Below are positions 60,846 through 64,000 of a stretch of DNA of 64,000 bases, in pieces (position 1 is the stretch's first letter; the number at the start of each line of letters is the position of its first letter). The notes below the pieces were generated by a model that was not told the DNA's origin, made no database searches, and saw only the letters and a program-made list of their open reading frames with translations. Position numbers and translations under genes: made by a program. This DNA is from Paenibacillus sp. FJAT-26967 (GTDB lineage Bacteria; Bacillota; Bacilli; Paenibacillales; NBRC-103111). The stretch is from the NCBI RefSeq assembly GCF_001541095.1, contig NZ_LMXH01000004.1, forward strand, positions 278,429 to 342,428, given 5' to 3'.

Positions 60846-61538
60846 ATGGCGTATGAAGAATCCGCGAATTCACCCTTTTATTTGAAGAAAATATACGTAT
60901 TTGATGGGGATAAGCCGGTACCTGCCATCATTAGAAACTATACGAGCGAAGACTTTGAAGGATTGATTGAGCTGCAGCAGGCGAGTTTTCCTCCTCCTTT
61001 TCCCGCGGAACTATGGTGGCAGGAAGAACAGCTTCAGAATCATGTTGAGTTGTTTCCGGAAGGGGCAATCTGCATCGAAATCGGCGGCAAAATCGTTGGT
61101 TCCTTGACGGCTATGCGGATACAAATAGACCCTCTGCATCTGGAACATACATGGGAAGAGATAACGGACGGAGGGTATATTCGCAATCATGATCCCGCAG
61201 GGAATTCCTTATACATCGTAGATATTTGTATTCTGCCTGCATTCCGCAAAATGGGTCTCGGTAAATGGCTCATGTCCTCGATGTATGAAACGGTCGTTTA
61301 CCTTGGCATAACCCGCCTTATCGGTGGAGGGAGAATGCCGGGGTATGCGGCGCAGGCAGCCCGGATGACGCCGGATCAATATGTGGATGCGGTCGTAGCG
61401 GGTCTGCAGCACGATCCGGTTCTTACATTCCTGCTGCGGTGTGGACGTATGCCTGTACAGGTGCTTCCTGGTTACTTAAAAGATGAAGAATCCCTTAACT
61501 ATGCCTGTTTGATGGAATGGCGCAATCCTTTTCTTTAA
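60846..61538 (+). CDS. GNAT acetyltransferase resembling the N-terminal half of YhcX
   Basis: 230 residues. GNAT core: VGSLTAMRI strand, YIVDICILPAFRKMGLGKWLM (acetyl-CoA pyrophosphate loop), then GGGRMPGYAAQAARMTPDQY, a block shared with YhcX-like proteins, where the domain is fused to a nitrilase-type hydrolase. Here the hydrolase is a separate, broken gene upstream. AAAGGAG precedes the ATG. Acyl acceptor unknown. Confidence 0.82.
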   Translation: MAYEESANSPFYLKKIYVFDGDKPVPAIIRNYTSEDFEGLIELQQASFPPPFPAELWWQEEQLQNHVELFPEGAICIEIGGKIVGSLTAMRIQIDPLHLEHTWEEITDGGYIRNHDPAGNSLYIVDICILPAFRKMGLGKWLMSSMYETVVYLGITRLIGGGRMPGYAAQAARMTPDQYVDAVVAGLQHDPVLTFLLRCGRMPVQVLPGYLKDEESLNYACLMEWRNPFL

Positions 61539-61591
61539 GAGGTACGGGATCTGAATATGCGAATGAAAGCACGGATGAAAGGATGATTGAA

Positions 61592-62263
61592 ATGGAATAT
61601 AGACGCATTACCCATATCCAAGACCCTCTATTTAAGCAAATGCATACATTAATGCAGGAAGTTTTTCCGGCGGAGGAAGTGCTTGATTTTGATCTCTGGA
61701 AAGAGCCGCTGGAGGATCCGGGAATCCGTGTATTTGTGGCTGTGCATGAGGGCGAAGTAGTAGGAGCGACGGAATACCGGTATTATACCGATTTAGGAAC
61801 CGCGATGACAGATTTTACGATCATAGGCCGTCCCGGCCTTGGGATCGGGAGATTCCTAAGCCGTCAGCGGCAGGAGGATCTGGTCCGGTTAGCCCAGTCG
61901 GGCGGTAAGCCCATGATCGGCATGTTTGCCGAAATTTACGATCCCTATCGTATCCAGGATCATACCTTCGGCGGGGTCAAACCGATGGATCCCTTTGTCC
62001 GGCGAGAGGTCCTTTCCCATCTGGGCTACCGCAGACTGGATTTCGAATATGTTCATCCTTCTTGGCAGAACGACGGTGAGGCGGTTAATGAACTCGATTT
62101 GTGCTTTATGCCTTCTGATGAGGATATGAGCGCTCTTCCGTCTTCACTGGTAGCGGATTTTCTTACCCGTTATTATACCGTGCTTGAGAACAAGCCCGAT
62201 ACCTGGCAGCGAATGATCGAGGGACTGCGTGCATCGGAGCGGATTTCCCTTTTGCCCATTTAG
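61592..62263 (+). CDS. GNAT-family acetyltransferase
   Basis: 223 residues; a less typical GNAT with VGATEYRYYTDLGTAMTDF, IIGRPGLGIGRFLSRQRQED (loop with GxGxG-like sequence) and FAEIYDPYRIQDHTFGGVKP. Starts at ATG 61592 with AAAGG 9 bases upstream; earlier in-frame starts overlap the preceding gene. Substrate unknown. Confidence 0.72.
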   Translation: MEYRRITHIQDPLFKQMHTLMQEVFPAEEVLDFDLWKEPLEDPGIRVFVAVHEGEVVGATEYRYYTDLGTAMTDFTIIGRPGLGIGRFLSRQRQEDLVRLAQSGGKPMIGMFAEIYDPYRIQDHTFGGVKPMDPFVRREVLSHLGYRRLDFEYVHPSWQNDGEAVNELDLCFMPSDEDMSALPSSLVADFLTRYYTVLENKPDTWQRMIEGLRASERISLLPI

Positions 62264-62288
62264 ATTTTGAAAAGAGGTTTGTTTATTC

Positions 62289-63308
62289 ATGACAGATGTT
62301 TTCTCCTCCCGCTCAAGCGGGTTTCAGGATGATATAAGTTCCACTAATGTTGAGATTCGTGCGTTTCGGGGAGGATTAGGACAAAATTATCTCCGGCAGC
62401 TGGAGATTCTTGCAGAACAGTGTCGCAATCAAGAACAGCTTGGCGTTAAGTTAAACTGGAACATGCTTAAGGACCGGTCCTTGGAGCGGACGGATGATTT
62501 TGCTGCTTTCCATAACGGCAAGCTGATCGCATTTCTCGGGCTTTACAGCTTTCAGGATTCGGAGATTGAAGGAAGCGGACTTGTTGATCCGGGTTATCGC
62601 CGTCAGGGCATATTTAGTAGGCTTCTGCAGTTGGCTGCTCAGGAATGTGCGACTAGGAAGATCCCCAAGATGTTACTGATCTGTCCCCGTTCATCATCCG
62701 CTGCACTCGGCTTTGTTAAAAGACTCTCTGCTTATGCATTCTCGGAATATGTGATGAAATTTGCTTCGGATGAAGATCGAGATCAGCCTGAACCGGCTTC
62801 TTATGCCCGCGCAGTCCAACTACGGCAGGATCATCCTCAAGAAGCGGAACGAAAGATTCGTACCCGTCCTGCACAGCTATCGGATACCGAACGCTTGGTG
62901 AAGTTAAACTGCGATGGTTTTGAAATGTCGGAGGCTGATTCGCGTACCTATGTTGAGAGCACTCTTGCTAAGTCACCCGGCAACTATACGAGAATAGTAG
63001 AAATGAACGGTGAGGCTGTCGGTAAGATTGGTGTCATTGTGACAGGCTCTGAAGCGTATATTGTCGGTTTCGTAATTTCGCGTGAGTATAGAGGGCGTGG
63101 GATCGGCCGTATGATTCTTATGGAGACTGTTGATTATATCAAGCGCGAATTCAAACTAGCTGAAGTTAGATTAGAAGTAGCGGCTGTTAATGATCATGCA
63201 CTCGGTCTGTATCAATCTTGCGGATTCCATATCTCAGATGCGAATGACTATTATGAAACAATGCCCGAAGCTTGTCTCCGCGATCTGGCTGTTAGATTAT
63301 ATGAATAG
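62289..63308 (+). CDS. Protein with two GNAT domains
   Basis: 339 residues. N-terminal GNAT-like domain (about 20-165: GLVDPGYRRQGIFSRLLQLA) and C-terminal GNAT domain (about 190-330: VGFVISREYRGRGIGRMIL, then LEVAAVNDHALGLYQSCGF). The second has a complete acetyl-CoA loop (RGRGIG); the first is close to it (RRQGIF). Third GNAT gene in a row, 25 bases after the previous. Acceptor unknown. Confidence 0.85.
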   Translation: MTDVFSSRSSGFQDDISSTNVEIRAFRGGLGQNYLRQLEILAEQCRNQEQLGVKLNWNMLKDRSLERTDDFAAFHNGKLIAFLGLYSFQDSEIEGSGLVDPGYRRQGIFSRLLQLAAQECATRKIPKMLLICPRSSSAALGFVKRLSAYAFSEYVMKFASDEDRDQPEPASYARAVQLRQDHPQEAERKIRTRPAQLSDTERLVKLNCDGFEMSEADSRTYVESTLAKSPGNYTRIVEMNGEAVGKIGVIVTGSEAYIVGFVISREYRGRGIGRMILMETVDYIKREFKLAEVRLEVAAVNDHALGLYQSCGFHISDANDYYETMPEACLRDLAVRLYE

Positions 63309-63341
63309 ATCGTTTGTAAGATTTTGATTAGTAACACTCAC

Positions 63342-63388
63342 AATAAGAAAAGCGGCCGCCCGTCTCCTTGGCGGCCGCATTCTTATTT
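63342..63388. terminator. Bidirectional terminator
   Basis: AATAAGAA plus GCGGCCGCC pairs with GGCGGCCGC plus TTCTTATT around a small loop. It ends the GNAT genes and overlaps the stop codon of the small minus-strand gene. Confidence 0.85.
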
Positions 63389-63544
63389 CTCTCCGTCTGG
63401 TTCGGAATTCAGTTTCTCCTGGTTGCGTACAGCATGCTTGTCCTCGGCTAACTCAAGTGTATCGTTTACGAATTCCATATCCTGATTATCGACATTCATA
63501 TTAGTAGTACCGGTATAGTCGCCTCTATGTGTTGAATTCTCCAC
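63383..63544 (-). CDS. Small hypothetical protein, 53 residues
   Basis: GTG at 63544 with AGGAGTG 6 bases upstream opens a frame of 53 codons (MENSTHRGDYTGTTNMN..., ending EKLNSEPDGEK). The product is very acidic and polar with no membrane segment. A good ribosome binding site and a terminator that overlaps its end argue that it is real. Family unknown; similar short acidic proteins are common in spore formers. Confidence 0.55.
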   Translation of the reverse strand: MENSTHRGDYTGTTNMNVDNQDMEFVNDTLELAEDKHAVRNQEKLNSEPDGEK

Positions 63545-63825
63545 GTGATTCACTCCTGTCAGTATTGTTGAAAGTTCAATTTAGTTTATGTCATATTTCG
63601 AAGGTTTATACTAGAGGTTAGTTTAGAGTCAGGGAGCAGCATATCGAGGTATAGAATGGGCGGGATTAGGAAATGATGTTAGGGTTATTCATGGTCACAA
63701 ACAACTGGAATAAAAAACCTGTTGCAATCAAAATTCAGGCGTGGTACATTAATTGAGCTGAAGCGGACAAGTCGTTTGAAACATGAACGAAAACGCGAAT
63801 CAGCGAAATGAAATAAAAAAAGTGC

Positions 63826-63854
63826 TTGACTCAGATAACGCAACATGTTATTAT
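63826..63854 (+). promoter_or_regulatory. Ribosomal RNA operon promoter
   Basis: TTGACT, 17-base spacer, TATTAT, with TGT directly before (extended -10). An A-rich stretch (GAAATGAAATAAAAAAAG, about 63805-63822) in the UP-element position. Start predicted near 63861. Confidence 0.85.
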
Positions 63855-63860
63855 GTAATT

Positions 63861-63992
63861 CCGGCCATGAGAAATGCTGGTACAAACGAGTAACACGCAA
63901 GAGATTGTCCTTTGAAAACTGAACAACGAGTGATTGAAACGTCTTGAGCAATCAGGACGCTAAACAGAGAAGAAATTCTCGTCAGCATTAAC
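63861..63992 (+). other. rRNA leader with boxA-like antitermination site
   Basis: TTGTCCTTTGAAAACT at 63905-63920 matches the Firmicute rrn boxA (TGTTCTTTGAAAACT) closely. The leader continues to the 16S start. Confidence 0.8.
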
Positions 63993-64000
63993 TTTTTGAG
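63993..64000 (+). rRNA. Start of 16S rRNA gene (cut by window end)
   Basis: The last bases, TTTTTGAG, fit the 5' end of Firmicute 16S rRNA just before AGTTTGATC. Only a few bases are inside the window; the call rests on the promoter and boxA upstream. Confidence 0.6.

Noticed and set aside
63685..63951. Minus-strand frame of 88 codons near the end
   Set aside because: It overlaps the rrn promoter and boxA, has no ribosome binding site and no recognisable features.

Overview
The window looks like chromosomal DNA of a spore-forming, Gram-positive bacterium of the Paenibacillaceae, most likely Paenibacillus. The evidence is two exported proteins with three C-terminal SLH (S-layer homology) repeats, a CotD-type spore coat protein, a UvsE-type UV endonuclease, orthologues of Bacillus YheI/YheH (BmrCD), YtkL, YvgN and YufNOPQ, strong AGGAGG-type ribosome binding sites with frequent TTG and GTG starts, and sigma-A promoters that often have an extended -10. 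No phage, plasmid, insertion sequence or CRISPR array was seen. The window ends at the very start of a 16S rRNA gene: an rrn promoter and leader occupy the last ~180 bases.

Layout. 1-13.2 kb: the 3' end of bifunctional nnr, an SLH-anchored subtilase, glnS, a DUF318-type permease, a phospholipase D-like membrane protein, a LysR regulator divergent from a YeiH-type exporter, and a UPF0173 hydrolase. 13.4-21 kb: a DUF445 membrane protein, a CotD-like coat protein, a possible 28-residue microprotein, a DUF72 protein, a membrane-anchored CHY zinc finger, a LysM/coiled-coil miniprotein, an HtrA-like protease with an unusual three-repeat tail, and a ROK fructokinase. 21-31 kb: a Fur-box-controlled siderophore importer (two permeases and an ATPase), an NSS transporter, an aldo/keto reductase, an orphan binding lipoprotein, and cytochrome bd oxidase cydAB. 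31.4-35.7 kb: a leader peptide, an intrinsic terminator and the drug exporter bmrCD. 36-45 kb: uvsE, a second SLH protein, an RND efflux pump and ilvA. 45.7-50.5 kb: the nupNOPQ nucleoside importer. 50.6-53.2 kb: an unusual minus-strand operon (Lgt-like, Tes/MJ0619-like radical SAM, small membrane protein). 53.2-58.2 kb: an AraC regulator divergent from galK-galE-galT. 58.4-63.5 kb: a methyltransferase, a decayed nitrilase-family gene, three GNAT genes and a small minus-strand gene, then the rrn promoter.

The observations most worth following up are: (1) the lgt-like/radical SAM/small membrane protein operon, which by family should act on membrane lipids and has a perfect inverted repeat over its -10; (2) a promoter, 33-codon leader ORF and 15-bp terminator arrangement ahead of bmrCD, which fits drug-induced ribosome-mediated attenuation; (3) near-identical 12-bp direct repeats, 21 bp apart, placed for an AraC activator between its own gene and galK; (4) the HtrA protease with three C-terminal repeats; (5) a nitrilase-family gene with several lesions and a lost catalytic lysine beside a GNAT cluster. 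All functional statements come from reading motifs by eye; no database search was run.
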